Assembly (NCBI RefSeq): GCF_004341845.1
Contig: NZ_SLVB01000004.1
Location: 186,001 to 250,000 of the forward strand
DNA: 64,000 bases
DNA from: Novosphingobium sp. PhB165
Lineage (GTDB): Bacteria > Pseudomonadota > Alphaproteobacteria > Sphingomonadales > Sphingomonadaceae
Direction: 5' to 3'
The position numbers and the translations under genes were made by a program. The notes under the pieces were generated by a model, which was not told the origin of the DNA, ran no database searches, and saw nothing but the letters and a program-made list of their open reading frames with translations. Positions 9,408 to 17,421 of the stretch are shown in pieces. Within the stretch, counting starts at the first letter, position 1; every line of letters begins with the position of its first letter.

Positions 9408-9944
9408 ATGACCATCGACGAGCTCAAGGCCATCGTCCGCTCTGTTCCGGACTTTCCCAAGCCGGGCATCCTGTTCCGCGACGTTACCACGCTGATCGGC
9501 AACGGCCCCGGCTTCACTGCCGCCGTAGACCTCATGGCGCAGCGCGCCGTCGCGGCGGGGGCTGAGGCCATCGCCGGCGTAGAGGCGCGTGGCTTCATCT
9601 TCGGCGCGGCGATCGCGGCGCGGCTGGGGCTGGGCTTCGTGCCGGTCCGCAAACCGGGCAAGCTGCCTGTCCCGGTGCTCGCGATCGACTACGCGCTCGA
9701 ATATGGCACGGACACGCTGGAAGTCGATCCCGACGCCGTGAGCGAAGGGCAACGCGTGGTGCTGGTGGACGACCTGCTGGCCACCGGCGGCACCGCACTC
9801 GCGGCCATCGAATTGCTCCGCCGCGCCGGGGCGCAAGTAGACCACGCACTCTTCGCGATCGACCTGTTCGAACTGGGCGGCGGCGACCGGTTGCGCACGG
9901 CGGGCGTGACGCCGGACGCTTTGCTGGCCTTCGAGGGCCACTGA
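9408..9944 (+). CDS. apt: Adenine phosphoribosyltransferase
   Basis: Purine-salvage enzyme making AMP from adenine and PRPP in the cytosol. The type-I PRTase PRPP loop VVLVDDLLATGGTA is at about residues 118-131, and the N-terminal DFPKPGILFRDVT segment is characteristic of Apt. Length 178 aa is normal. It stands alone between the petABC terminator and tRNA-Gly; the gap to petC holds no other gene. Confidence 0.96.
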   Translation: MTIDELKAIVRSVPDFPKPGILFRDVTTLIGNGPGFTAAVDLMAQRAVAAGAEAIAGVEARGFIFGAAIAARLGLGFVPVRKPGKLPVPVLAIDYALEYGTDTLEVDPDAVSEGQRVVLVDDLLATGGTALAAIELLRRAGAQVDHALFAIDLFELGGGDRLRTAGVTPDALLAFEGH

Positions 9945-10066
9945 TCGAAATCGCGATTATCGGGCGCTCTGCAAGATTTTCGCAAGAGAGCCGTTGACGA
10001 ACCGCCGCTTCCCATGGCAAGCGCCTGCCTCTGGCGGCGCAAGCCCCATCGGCTGGTTCCGATCGG

Positions 10067-10140
<74 letters not shown>

Positions 10141-10150
10141 ACACCGCTCT

Positions 10151-10198
10151 CAGGACCTCCCAGAAGGTCCTGAAAACGGCTGTTTTCCGCCGTTTTTT
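10151..10198 (+). terminator. Two hairpins after tRNA-Gly, the second a likely terminator
   Basis: Hairpin one is CAGGACCT (10151-10158) / AGGTCCTG (10165-10172). Hairpin two is AAAACGGC (10173-10180) / GCCGTTTT (10189-10196), running into six T. The second fits a rho-independent terminator for the tRNA. It lies on the island side of the attachment site, so the island supplies it. Confidence 0.7.
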
Positions 10199-10306
10199 GC
10201 TGATATAATGTCCGGGCAGTTCCGGATATGTTCCATGCAATCTCAGCCCGATTTGGCACAGGAGACGGACCTGCAGTTGTTCACAGCTGTCGGAAGGTCC
10301 CTATTC

Positions 10307-11569
10307 ATGTCCGGAGAATCACGCAGGTCTGGTCTGACCGCACAGTCGGTCGCCCACGCTCGACCGCAGAGCAAGCCATACAAGCTCTCCGACCGAGATG
10401 GACTGTACCTGCTGATCAAGCCGAGCGGTGCGCGCTACTGGCGAATGAACTATCATTTCCACAAAGTTCAGAAGACCGCCTCGTTCGGACGATATCCGGA
10501 GGTCGGACTTGCCGAGGCCCGAGAGCGACTTCTCGATGCCCGCCGCCTGCTGAAGGACGGCATCGATCCAAATCGCCAGGCCAAGCTCAACAAGATCGAA
10601 GCGTCGGTCGCGGCCGCCAACACGTTCAGAGCGATTGCCGAGGAGTGGCTGGAAAAGGTCCGGCTCGAGGAAAGATCGTCCAAATCGATCAAGAAGTATG
10701 AGTGGCAGCTGGGTCTCGTGATGCCCGACCTCGGGGGCTGCCCTATCTCCACGATCACGGCGCATGAGGTGCTTCTGGCACTCAAGAAGATAGAAAAGAC
10801 ACGCAAGTTCTACACGGCGGTAAGCACCCGAGCCCTTTGCAGCCAGATCTTTCGCTTCGCGATCGCCACGGCCAGGGCGGATCGCGATGTATGTGCTGAT
10901 CTGCGCGGCGCGTTGGTGACGCCAAAGGCTATTCACCGGGCCGCTATCACGAAGCCAAAGGAAGCGGGGGCGCTGATACGAGCCATTGAAAGTTACGAGG
11001 GCGCGTCCTTGACGAGAATTGCGCTTCGGCTTCAGGCGCATGTGTTCGCACGCCCGGGAGAATTGCGGCATGCGGAGTGGGCGGAAATCGACCTGGAGCG
11101 GGCCGTCTGGACGATACCAGCGCACAAGATGAAGATGCGCCGGCCCCACTCGGTTCCGCTCTCCCGGCAGGTCGTCGAGATCATCCGGGAGATTGAACAC
11201 GGCCCGATTTTCAGTCTCTATCTTTTCCCGTCGGTGCGCTCGACGAAAAGACCAATGTCGGACATGACCATCAATGCTGCTCTCCGGCGGCTCGGCTACG
11301 GTCCGGAAGATATGAGCGCCCACGGGTTCAGGGCTATGGCCGCCACGCTGCTGAACGAAATGGGCATTTGGAACCCTGATGCCATTGAGCGGCAGCTTGC
11401 TCATATCGAGGCCAACTCTGTGCGCCGGGCATACACGCGCGGACAACATTGGGACGAGCGCGTGCGAATGATGCAACATTGGTCGGATTATCTCGATACT
11501 CTCCGAGGTGGTGCGGAGATCATTCGCCCGGATTTCGGTCGGCGTGGTCCGGCCTTGACGTTGGTTTGA
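10307..11569 (+). CDS. Tyrosine-recombinase integrase (P4-type, tRNA-targeting)
   Basis: Site-specific recombinase that should integrate and excise the island at tRNA-Gly. The N-terminus is the arm-binding DUF4102-type domain (KPYKLSDRDGLYLLIKPSGARYWR), followed by a SAM-like core-binding domain and the catalytic domain. The catalytic set is complete: Arg249 in ARPGELR, His339 and Arg342 in HGFR, His366 in LAHIE, and nucleophile Tyr376 in RRAYTR. I start at the ATG at 10307, which has GGAAGG 9 bases upstream; the frame is open back to 10208. It is a full-length 420-aa protein directly after the tRNA. Confidence 0.92.
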   Translation: MSGESRRSGLTAQSVAHARPQSKPYKLSDRDGLYLLIKPSGARYWRMNYHFHKVQKTASFGRYPEVGLAEARERLLDARRLLKDGIDPNRQAKLNKIEASVAAANTFRAIAEEWLEKVRLEERSSKSIKKYEWQLGLVMPDLGGCPISTITAHEVLLALKKIEKTRKFYTAVSTRALCSQIFRFAIATARADRDVCADLRGALVTPKAIHRAAITKPKEAGALIRAIESYEGASLTRIALRLQAHVFARPGELRHAEWAEIDLERAVWTIPAHKMKMRRPHSVPLSRQVVEIIREIEHGPIFSLYLFPSVRSTKRPMSDMTINAALRRLGYGPEDMSAHGFRAMAATLLNEMGIWNPDAIERQLAHIEANSVRRAYTRGQHWDERVRMMQHWSDYLDTLRGGAEIIRPDFGRRGPALTLV

Positions 11570-11594
11570 GAGTGGGATTTTTGGAGATTTGCTA

Positions 11595-11960
11595 ATGCCG
11601 GTCCGACCAGTCAAAAACGCGGATGATCACAAAGCGGCACTGAAGCAGATCGAAAAGCTGTGGGGTGCCCAGGAAGGTAGCCATGACGGCGATTTGCTCG
11701 AGGTGCTTGTGACTTTGGTTGAAGCTTATGAGCGTGAAAGCTCGCCAATCGGGCCGAGGGACCCGGTGGCAGCGATTAAGGCGGCAATGGCAGCAAAAGG
11801 ATATAGCCGTGCCGATCTTGCCGCTTTGATTGGCCAATCTCGCGCCACGGAAATTCTCGGTCATAAGCGTGCGCTTACACTCCCTATGATCCGAAAGATT
11901 GCAGAGGCCTGGGCCGTGCCACCGAGCCTGCTCGTGCAAGAGTATTCCCTTAAGAAATGA
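11595..11960 (+). CDS. XRE/HigA-like helix-turn-helix protein without a toxin partner
   Basis: Small DNA-binding protein (121 aa) resembling the HigA group of antitoxin/regulators: an N-terminal helical region (ADDHKAALKQIEKLWG) and a C-terminal HTH (SRADLAALIGQSRATEILGHKRALTLPMIRKIAEAW). In HigBA pairs a RelE-like toxin would lie just upstream; here the integrase occupies that place and no toxin frame is seen. It may regulate the integrase or the repeat-bearing DNA that follows, or be a leftover antitoxin. The start is the ATG at 11595; a TTG lies two codons earlier. Confidence 0.75.
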   Translation: MPVRPVKNADDHKAALKQIEKLWGAQEGSHDGDLLEVLVTLVEAYERESSPIGPRDPVAAIKAAMAAKGYSRADLAALIGQSRATEILGHKRALTLPMIRKIAEAWAVPPSLLVQEYSLKK

Positions 11961-11987
11961 GGTCGCTCTTCGCGAGGGAGATGCGAC

Positions 11988-12010
11988 TCGTGCTTTCGAG
12001 TAGAAATTAA
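11988..12010 (+). repeat. 23-bp direct repeat, copy 1
   Basis: This copy is identical over 23 bases to 12068-12090, and its first 16 bases, TCGTGCTTTCGAGTAG, recur inverted at 12273-12288. The preceding GGGAGATGCGAC-like sequence is also partly shared between the direct copies. The two direct copies start 80 bases apart, in non-coding DNA after the HTH gene. Confidence 0.85.
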
Positions 12011-12067
12011 TTCAAGGAGCGGCGGGGGATGTCCGGCGATAAGTCGATCTCCCGAGAGAGACGCGCT

Positions 12068-12090
12068 TCGTGCTTTCGAGTAGAAATTAA
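12068..12090 (+). repeat. 23-bp direct repeat, copy 2
   Basis: This is the exact second copy of 11988-12010, starting 80 bases later. It is followed by CACGAGGG, whereas copy 1 is followed by TTCAAGG. Confidence 0.85.
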
Positions 12091-12272
12091 CACGAGGGTC
12101 AGCCGTGGAATACCGGCCATAATAGGTGAATTTGCGCGAGCGTGCGACTTGGCGCAGGAACGGTCGATGCGTCCCTTTTAGGAGGGCGTTGCGCACAACC
12201 CTGCGAACTGCGGTGGGTTTCTGGGGAACGCGAGCAATCAGTCGCTTCGCATTGACCGTCGTTCGAGAATAT

Positions 12273-12288
12273 CTACTCGAAAGCACGA
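12273..12288 (-). repeat. Inverted 16-bp copy of the integrase-region repeat
   Basis: CTACTCGAAAGCACGA is the exact reverse complement of the first 16 bases of the 11988 and 12068 repeats. It sits inside a local palindrome TTCGAG-N8-CTCGAA. Apart from these repeats, 11961-12496 shows no gene that I can support. Confidence 0.8.
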
Positions 12289-12496
12289 ATTGCCGATGCT
12301 CGATAAGCGGACCTTTGTAGGGGGCTCGTTCGTACCGCCCTGGAACAGGGGTTTACCAACGAAGGAACCTCCAACCTTCTGAGTCGATCGATTGTTCTGT
12401 TTGAGAAAATGGTTCAGTCAGGCTGTTGAAAACAGCGGATTCCCCTCCAAGCGCCAGCGGGTCAGCGTTGGAATCCTAAATGTAACGATTGGAACT

Positions 12497-13108
12497 TCAA
12501 CGCTTAAGCGATTGGATCCGGCTGCCAAACACGCGATCCCAGAAAATGGCAGAGATCGAGTAGTTGCCGCCTTCATCGACATAATGATGGCGCATGTGAT
12601 GGCGCTTTATCGCTTGTGACAGCCTGCCCTGCATCGGCCATTGGTGCGCGGCGTAGTGGACCACATCGTACATCACGTATCCGACGATGAAGCCCAGGAA
12701 CAGCCAGGTACCGGGCGTGCCCAGCAGCAGCACGAATAGGCCCCACACGGCCGCGGCGATCGGAACGCTGGCCGAGAGCGGCATGATACTGCGCAGGGGG
12801 TCGTTCGGAGCTTCGTGATGGTTGCCGTGCATCAGGAAGACGAACCCCTTCAGCATCGGCACATCCGTTTCCCAATGGAACAGGTAGCGGTGCATGGCAT
12901 ATTCAAAGAGCGTCCAGACCACGAGCCCGGCCAGGAACAGGCCCAGTCCGGCGAGCGGGCTGACTGTTCCCCAGCCCGTCCATGCGATCGACGGCAAGAG
13001 CACAGCCCAAGCCCCCGCGAAAACGCGGGGAGAGATCAACGTAAGCCGTTCGAGCTTCTCGCTCTTGAACAATCGAATACGTTGCGAACTAGGATCTAGC
13101 GATGGCAT
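12497..13108 (-). CDS. Fatty acid hydroxylase superfamily protein (fatty-acid 2-hydroxylase-like)
   Basis: Integral-membrane di-iron oxygenase of the fatty acid hydroxylase/sterol desaturase superfamily. The metal-binding histidine clusters are all present: H73RYLFH78, HGNHH (94-98), H151/H155 and HHMRHH (170-175), between four hydrophobic segments. HGNHHEAPNDPLR and the RHHMRHH...FWDRVFGS ending resemble the Scs7/FA2H 2-hydroxylases of sphingolipid fatty acids more than carotenoid hydroxylases, from memory. I start at the ATG at 13108 (203 aa); the longer frame overlaps the divergent dehydrogenase. In this setting it may tailor a capsule lipid anchor or sphingolipid (inference). Confidence 0.8.
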   Translation of the reverse strand: MPSLDPSSQRIRLFKSEKLERLTLISPRVFAGAWAVLLPSIAWTGWGTVSPLAGLGLFLAGLVVWTLFEYAMHRYLFHWETDVPMLKGFVFLMHGNHHEAPNDPLRSIMPLSASVPIAAAVWGLFVLLLGTPGTWLFLGFIVGYVMYDVVHYAAHQWPMQGRLSQAIKRHHMRHHYVDEGGNYSISAIFWDRVFGSRIQSLKR

Positions 13109-13210
13109 TGCATCCGATCTCGAACAGTAGGGGCCGGGGTCTGTCAAGCCAATAGTACCCACATAAGTTGAGATGTTGACAATGTAGGTCCATTGCATCG
13201 AAGCAGCGGC

Positions 13211-13990
13211 ATGATCTCTGGTTCCCTGCCCAAAAAAATTCTCGTGACCGGCGCCTCGGGTGGGCTCGGCGGGGCACTGGCCGGGCACTATGCCGGACCG
13301 GGTGTCCATCTGTCCCTGTGGGGGCGCGATATCGTGCGTCTTTCGGCGCTTGCGGAGGCCTGTCGGCAGGCCGGGGCTTCGGCCGAGGTGCGCTCGCTGG
13401 ACATTGCGGACGTGGCAGGGGCCGTCGCGGCGCTGTTGGCCGAAGACGAGGCGGGGGCGGTCGATCTGGCCCTGTTCGCCTCAGGCCTTGGGGATATTCG
13501 CGCCGAGGGGGACTTGGTGGAGGCTCCTGAGCTTGTCGCCCGGTTGGGCTTGGTCAATTTCGCCGCACCCGCCGCGATGGCGGCGGCGCTGGCCGGACGC
13601 ATGGCGGCGCGGGGTTCCGGGGGCATCGTGCTGGTCGGGTCTGCGGCGGCCTTCCATGCCCTCCCCTTCGCTGCCGCCTATTCGGGAAGCAAGGCCGGGC
13701 TGGCGCGCTTTGCCGAGGCACTGCGGGTGGGGGTGCGCAGGCACGGGGTCACCGTGACATTGGTGTCGCCCGGCTTCATCGACACCGCCGCCTGCCGTGA
13801 GGTTCCGGGGCCCAAGCCGCTGATGCTCAAGCCGGACGACGTGGCCGCGCGGATCGCGGCGGCTGCCGCGAAAGGCAAGGCGCATGCAATCATGCCCTGG
13901 CCCTTCGCATTGCTTCGGCTGTTCGACCGTCTGCTGCCACGCGTCTTGCGTGAGCGGCTCTTGCTGTCACTGGCGCCGCCGGCGCGGTAG
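13211..13990 (+). CDS. Short-chain dehydrogenase/reductase (WcbP-like position)
   Basis: Classical SDR of 259 aa: the nucleotide-binding GASGGLG is at residues 14-20, the catalytic Ser is in LVGSAAAFHALP, and the active-site motif is YSGSK. The substrate is unknown. It faces away from the fatty-acid-hydroxylase-like gene, and its stop is three bases from the 3' end of the convergent LTA-synthase-like gene. SDR, sulfatase-like and KpsS-like genes also occur together as wcbP, wcbQ and wcbO in Burkholderia capsule loci (recalled), which suggests a capsule or lipid-anchor role. An in-frame ATG at 13193 is an alternative start. Confidence 0.8.
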   Translation: MISGSLPKKILVTGASGGLGGALAGHYAGPGVHLSLWGRDIVRLSALAEACRQAGASAEVRSLDIADVAGAVAALLAEDEAGAVDLALFASGLGDIRAEGDLVEAPELVARLGLVNFAAPAAMAAALAGRMAARGSGGIVLVGSAAAFHALPFAAAYSGSKAGLARFAEALRVGVRRHGVTVTLVSPGFIDTAACREVPGPKPLMLKPDDVAARIAAAAAKGKAHAIMPWPFALLRLFDRLLPRVLRERLLLSLAPPAR

Positions 13991-13993
13991 CCG

Positions 13994-15472
13994 TCAGGTC
14001 GGACCGGGGGCGCTCAGCACCGCCGCGAGGATCGCGTGGTGCAGGCCTGCCGGGGTGAGGTCGGCCTGCCGGTTCTCGCCGGGCACGATCCGTCCCGCCG
14101 CATCGAGGCGCACCATTACATAAGGCGTGTGGCGGTCCCCGCCGGGTGCGGTCGCGCCCGGAATGCTGGGGCGATGGTCGCCGAAGAACACCAGCAAGGC
14201 CGGGCGACCCAGCGCGCCAAGCCGTTCGGTGAGCGTCGTCAGCATCGCGTCGCTGTTGCGCACGAGGCGCAGGTAGCTTTGCTTGAGGTCGCCGTCCGGA
14301 TGGCCGTCCGGCGCCCAGGGGCCGTGGTTCTCGATGGTGACCGCATAGAGCAGGCTCGGTTCCGTGGCACCTGCCGCGAGCGCTACGATTTCGTCGGCTA
14401 TCGCTGCGTCGGTCACGTAGCGTCCCTCTCCGGGGCCCGGAGGGGCGAAGCGGTCCTCTCCTGCCAGTTCGGCGAAACCGCCCGCCGGCATGATCCGGTC
14501 GCGGCCGTAGAAGCGCATATCGTGCGGGTGGAGGAACAGGCTGCGCCAGCCCGCGCCTTTCAGCCGTGCCGGCAGGGCATAGGATGCCTCGCCCAGCGCG
14601 GTGAGGAAGGGGTCGTAACGTCGGAAGCCCAGTTCATCCTCTTCGAGGCCGAACAGCACGCCATATTCGGTGCGCATGGTATAGGCGCCGAAGCCGCTGA
14701 CCATCAGCCGGCCGCACTGGCAGGCGCCTTCCCGCGCTGCGGCCAGCCCTGGCAGGGCAAGCTTCGGGTCCGCGAAAAGTTCGGCGGGGTCGGCAAAGCT
14801 CTCGCACTGGATGACGACGACGAGTTCGGGGGCGCCGGCCGGAGGCGTTCGCGTGATATCGGCGCAGGGCGCCGGATCGCGGCTTTCCCGCCAGCGTAGC
14901 CAATAGAGCAGCAGCACGGGCAGCAGCCCATGGCGCAACACGTCGGCATGAGCGTCGGGCACGCGGGCGAGGCGCCGGATCGGCGCCGACTTCACCGAAA
15001 GCGCCAGCACCGCAAGGCTGAAGGTCAGAATGCCGAGCCCGATCAGGTGCGGCGGCAAGGTCGGCACGAACAGCCAGGCCAGCAGCGCGAAAAGAACAGC
15101 CGCCACCACGCCGGCGACGACACGCTGCCAGATCTGGACGGCGGAAAGATAAAACTGTGGATGACGAAATATCGCACCGATGAGTGCGAGGTCAGAAAAG
15201 AGCAACGGTTCACCCAGCATGGCGTGCTTGGCGTTCGAGGCCACTGCCAGTAACGCCAGGACGGCAAGGGCTAGTCCTGCCGATACTCCGACATTGCCGC
15301 AGCATGTCAGGAACAGACCGAACAGGCCCGCCATCATCCATGCCAGCAGCCACGAACCCGCCGTACTGCGTCCGGAAAGCATTGCAAACTTGGTATTTCG
15401 CGGGCGTACCAAGCCGTCTAGCAGGAGCGCGCCAAGCAGCAGGGCTGCGAATGTCAGTCCGTCGATCGTCAC
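13994..15472 (-). CDS. LTA synthase/sulfatase-fold membrane protein (phosphoglycerol-transferase-like)
   Basis: Inner-membrane protein of 492 aa with an N-terminal block of about five hydrophobic segments (to residue 165), then a periplasmic alkaline-phosphatase/sulfatase-fold domain. Motifs fitting that domain are VVVIQCESFADP (metal site), SGFGAYTMRTEYGVLFGL (nucleophile Thr region), TIENHGPW and FFGDHRPS (metal ligands), as in LtaS/OpgB-type phosphoglycerol or phosphoethanolamine transferases. It probably adds a phospho-substituent to a surface glycan. It lies between the SDR and the KpsS-like gene, matching the wcbP-wcbQ-wcbO neighbourhood. Substrate unknown. Confidence 0.8.
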   Translation of the reverse strand: MTIDGLTFAALLLGALLLDGLVRPRNTKFAMLSGRSTAGSWLLAWMMAGLFGLFLTCCGNVGVSAGLALAVLALLAVASNAKHAMLGEPLLFSDLALIGAIFRHPQFYLSAVQIWQRVVAGVVAAVLFALLAWLFVPTLPPHLIGLGILTFSLAVLALSVKSAPIRRLARVPDAHADVLRHGLLPVLLLYWLRWRESRDPAPCADITRTPPAGAPELVVVIQCESFADPAELFADPKLALPGLAAAREGACQCGRLMVSGFGAYTMRTEYGVLFGLEEDELGFRRYDPFLTALGEASYALPARLKGAGWRSLFLHPHDMRFYGRDRIMPAGGFAELAGEDRFAPPGPGEGRYVTDAAIADEIVALAAGATEPSLLYAVTIENHGPWAPDGHPDGDLKQSYLRLVRNSDAMLTTLTERLGALGRPALLVFFGDHRPSIPGATAPGGDRHTPYVMVRLDAAGRIVPGENRQADLTPAGLHHAILAAVLSAPGPT

Positions 15473-15704
15473 TGTCCTGCCGCGCTACCAGATCCTGCAC
15501 CCAGCCCCTTGGAGCTTATTTCAGCGGGCGGAACCGGGGTCATAGCGGGTGGCCTCAAGGCTGTCATCAAGCGTCTCCGTCTGGCAAGTGCGGGGGAGGC
15601 AGGCTTGTCGCGTTTCGCGTGGCGGACTAACGGCTTGGGTCCAAGGCCTGTCACGTCGTGTCGGTGCAAAGCCGGGGCGCAATGCGTTTCCGGGAGATGT
15701 CATA

Positions 15705-15731
15705 ATGGAGCGCTTTTCTGACGATGCCTGA
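15705..15731 (+). promoter_or_regulatory. Possible 8-codon leader ORF overlapping the kpsS start
   Basis: ATG at 15705 has a good ribosome site (GGGAG, 15692-15696) and encodes MERFSDDA, ending at a TGA that overlaps the kpsS start at 15724. The kpsS ATG itself has no visible Shine-Dalgarno sequence, so translation may reach it by coupling. An alternative is a sequencing or real frameshift joining the two frames. Confidence 0.4.
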
Positions 15732-17001
15732 CCTTTCCGCCGACGCAGCCTCTTCCGGCGCCGAGGCACATCGTCCCGACGAAACCGGAAAGCGCACCGT
15801 CCTGATGCTGCAGGGCCTGATGGGGCCGCTGTTCCGCCGTCTGGGACAAGGGCTGATGGAAGCCGGGCACACCGTCCACAAGGTCAACTTCAACGGCGGC
15901 GACCGCCTGTTCTGGCGCCTTGCCAACGGTATCGACTATCGCGGATCGCTGGAGGACTGGCCGCAGGCCTTCGCCGAGCTGGTCCGCGAGCGTGGCATCA
16001 CCGACGTGACGCTGTTCGGCGACTGCCGCGACCATCACCGGCCCGCCATCGAGATCTGCCGCCAGCTCGGCATACCCGTGCACGTGTTCGAGGAAGGCTA
16101 TATCCGGCCGGACTGGGTCACGCTGGAGCTGGGCGGCGTCAACGGCCATTCATCGCTGCCGCGCGATCCAGTCTGGTACCGCGAGACGGCAGCTGCCCTG
16201 CCCCCGGTTCCGCCGCACGCGCAAGTCCCGGCCTCGTTCCGCCGCCGCGCGACCGAGGGGCTGCTCTACAATGTCGCCGATGTGTTCACGCGCTGGCACT
16301 ATCCGCACTGGAACAACCATCGCCCCTGGCACCCGGTCGTTGAAGGCGTCGGATGGTATCGCAAGCTCCGCCGCCGCAAGGAGCGCGAACAGCTGAGTGC
16401 GCAGCTGATGGCCGAACTTGAAGCATCGGGCGCGCCGTACTTCCTGTTCCCGCTGCAACTCGATTCCGATGCGCAGATCCGGCTGCACTCGCCTTTCTCG
16501 GGGATCGGCCCGGCGCTCCAGAAGATCGTGAAATCATTCGCCAGCCACGCGCCGGCGGACATGCGCCTGGTGGTCAAGGAGCACCCGCTCGATAACGGCG
16601 TACGCGACTGGCAGCAGGAAACCGCCGACATGGCCGCGCGGTTCGGCGTTGCCGACCGGGTCGACTACTTGCCTTGGGGGGATATCGTTCCCGTCGCGCG
16701 GCGGGCGCGCGGCATGATCACGGTGAACAGCACCAGCGGCACGCTGGGCCTCGCCATGGGGGTGCCGGTGGTAGCGCTTGGCCACGCGGTCTACGACATT
16801 CCGGATATCACCTACCAGAACGGCCTCGATGCCTTCTGGCAGGACCCGGTGGCTCCCGATGCTGAGACTTTCGCAGCCTTCCGCCGCGTGCTGGTGGAGC
16901 GCTGCCTGATCCCCGGCGGCTTCTTCTCGGAAGAGGCGATTGCCAAAGTCGTACGCCATGCCATCGCCCGGTTCGAAGGCAAGGCATTGCCGCCAGAATG
17001 A
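15724..17001 (+). CDS. kpsS: KpsS-like capsule Kdo transferase (Capsule_synth family)
   Basis: Cytosolic glycosyltransferase of the KpsS/WcbO group. In ABC-exported capsules KpsS places the first beta-Kdo on the phosphatidylglycerol anchor and KpsC extends it. Visible family features: the N-terminal VLMLQGLMGPLFRRLG, the HVFEEGYIRPDWVTLELGGVN motif with its GYIRP core, the YFLFPLQLDSDAQI strand, and VKEHPLDN...VNSTSGTLGLAMGVPVVALG near the C-terminus. Length (425 aa) fits KpsS, not the two-domain KpsC. No KpsC gene is present in the window. The start is set by the family alignment at the ATG overlapping the 8-codon leader. Confidence 0.85.
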   Translation: MPDLSADAASSGAEAHRPDETGKRTVLMLQGLMGPLFRRLGQGLMEAGHTVHKVNFNGGDRLFWRLANGIDYRGSLEDWPQAFAELVRERGITDVTLFGDCRDHHRPAIEICRQLGIPVHVFEEGYIRPDWVTLELGGVNGHSSLPRDPVWYRETAAALPPVPPHAQVPASFRRRATEGLLYNVADVFTRWHYPHWNNHRPWHPVVEGVGWYRKLRRRKEREQLSAQLMAELEASGAPYFLFPLQLDSDAQIRLHSPFSGIGPALQKIVKSFASHAPADMRLVVKEHPLDNGVRDWQQETADMAARFGVADRVDYLPWGDIVPVARRARGMITVNSTSGTLGLAMGVPVVALGHAVYDIPDITYQNGLDAFWQDPVAPDAETFAAFRRVLVERCLIPGGFFSEEAIAKVVRHAIARFEGKALPPE

Positions 17002-17155
17002 TGTGCCAGCCTCAGACCTGATGGTGAGACTGCGCTCTGTCTCTGTTCACGACCCGGCCGGATCGCTCGCGCTATGTCGCTGCCGTAACGCGTTCCGTGG
17101 TACGTTGGCCCGGGCGAGGCGGCAGCAGTCCCGTATCCTGTCGCCGCGCCTTTGA

Positions 17156-17280
17156 TGTGTCGGCGTATGCCCTCGCTCACGACTGGCGGAGCGCGGCCCC
17201 CGGGTCCCACCATGGCACGGTGCAATCCGAGGGGTTCTCAGGTCCTACATTTCATTTCGGCCTGAGGGGGACGCCCCGCC
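17156..17280 (+). repeat. Imperfect copy of the ArdC leader, copy 1
   Basis: About 125 non-coding bases resemble 30935-31062, the sequence upstream of ardC. The best part is GGTCCTACATTTCATTTCGG (17241-17260), which matches 31021-31040 with one mismatch, and both copies end in CCCCGCCAT after a diverged spacer. CCATGGCA and GTCGGCGT.TGCC are also shared in order. No gene follows here; a methyltransferase lies beyond on the other strand. Confidence 0.7.
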
Positions 17281-17288
17281 ATGGAAGG

Positions 17289-17414
17289 CATCGAGAGAAA
17301 GTTTGTCACGCTGAAGAGCGCCTGCTCCCGTCAGTCCGGTCAGGGTCGACGGCAGCAGAGCCCCTGCGAAGTTAAGCCGAGGGCCAAATTCTCGACCAAA
17401 ACGTTCTCTCGATG
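17289..17414. repeat. 126-bp segment with 11-bp terminal inverted repeats
   Basis: CATCGAGAGAA (17289-17299) and its exact reverse complement TTCTCTCGATG (17404-17414) bracket a non-coding segment between the leader copy and the methyltransferase. It could be a small MITE-like remnant or the two halves of an old insertion scar. I see no target duplication. Confidence 0.4.
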
Positions 17415-17421
17415 AACGTTC

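Noticed and set aside
7028..9661. 877-codon minus-strand open frame across petB and petC
   Set aside because: It lies antisense to two certain genes; its product is Arg/His/Glu-rich with no domain, as expected from the complement of GC-rich coding DNA.
11988..12090. Short CRISPR array
   Set aside because: Only two direct copies of a 23-mer plus one inverted partial copy; no regular array and no cas genes in the window.
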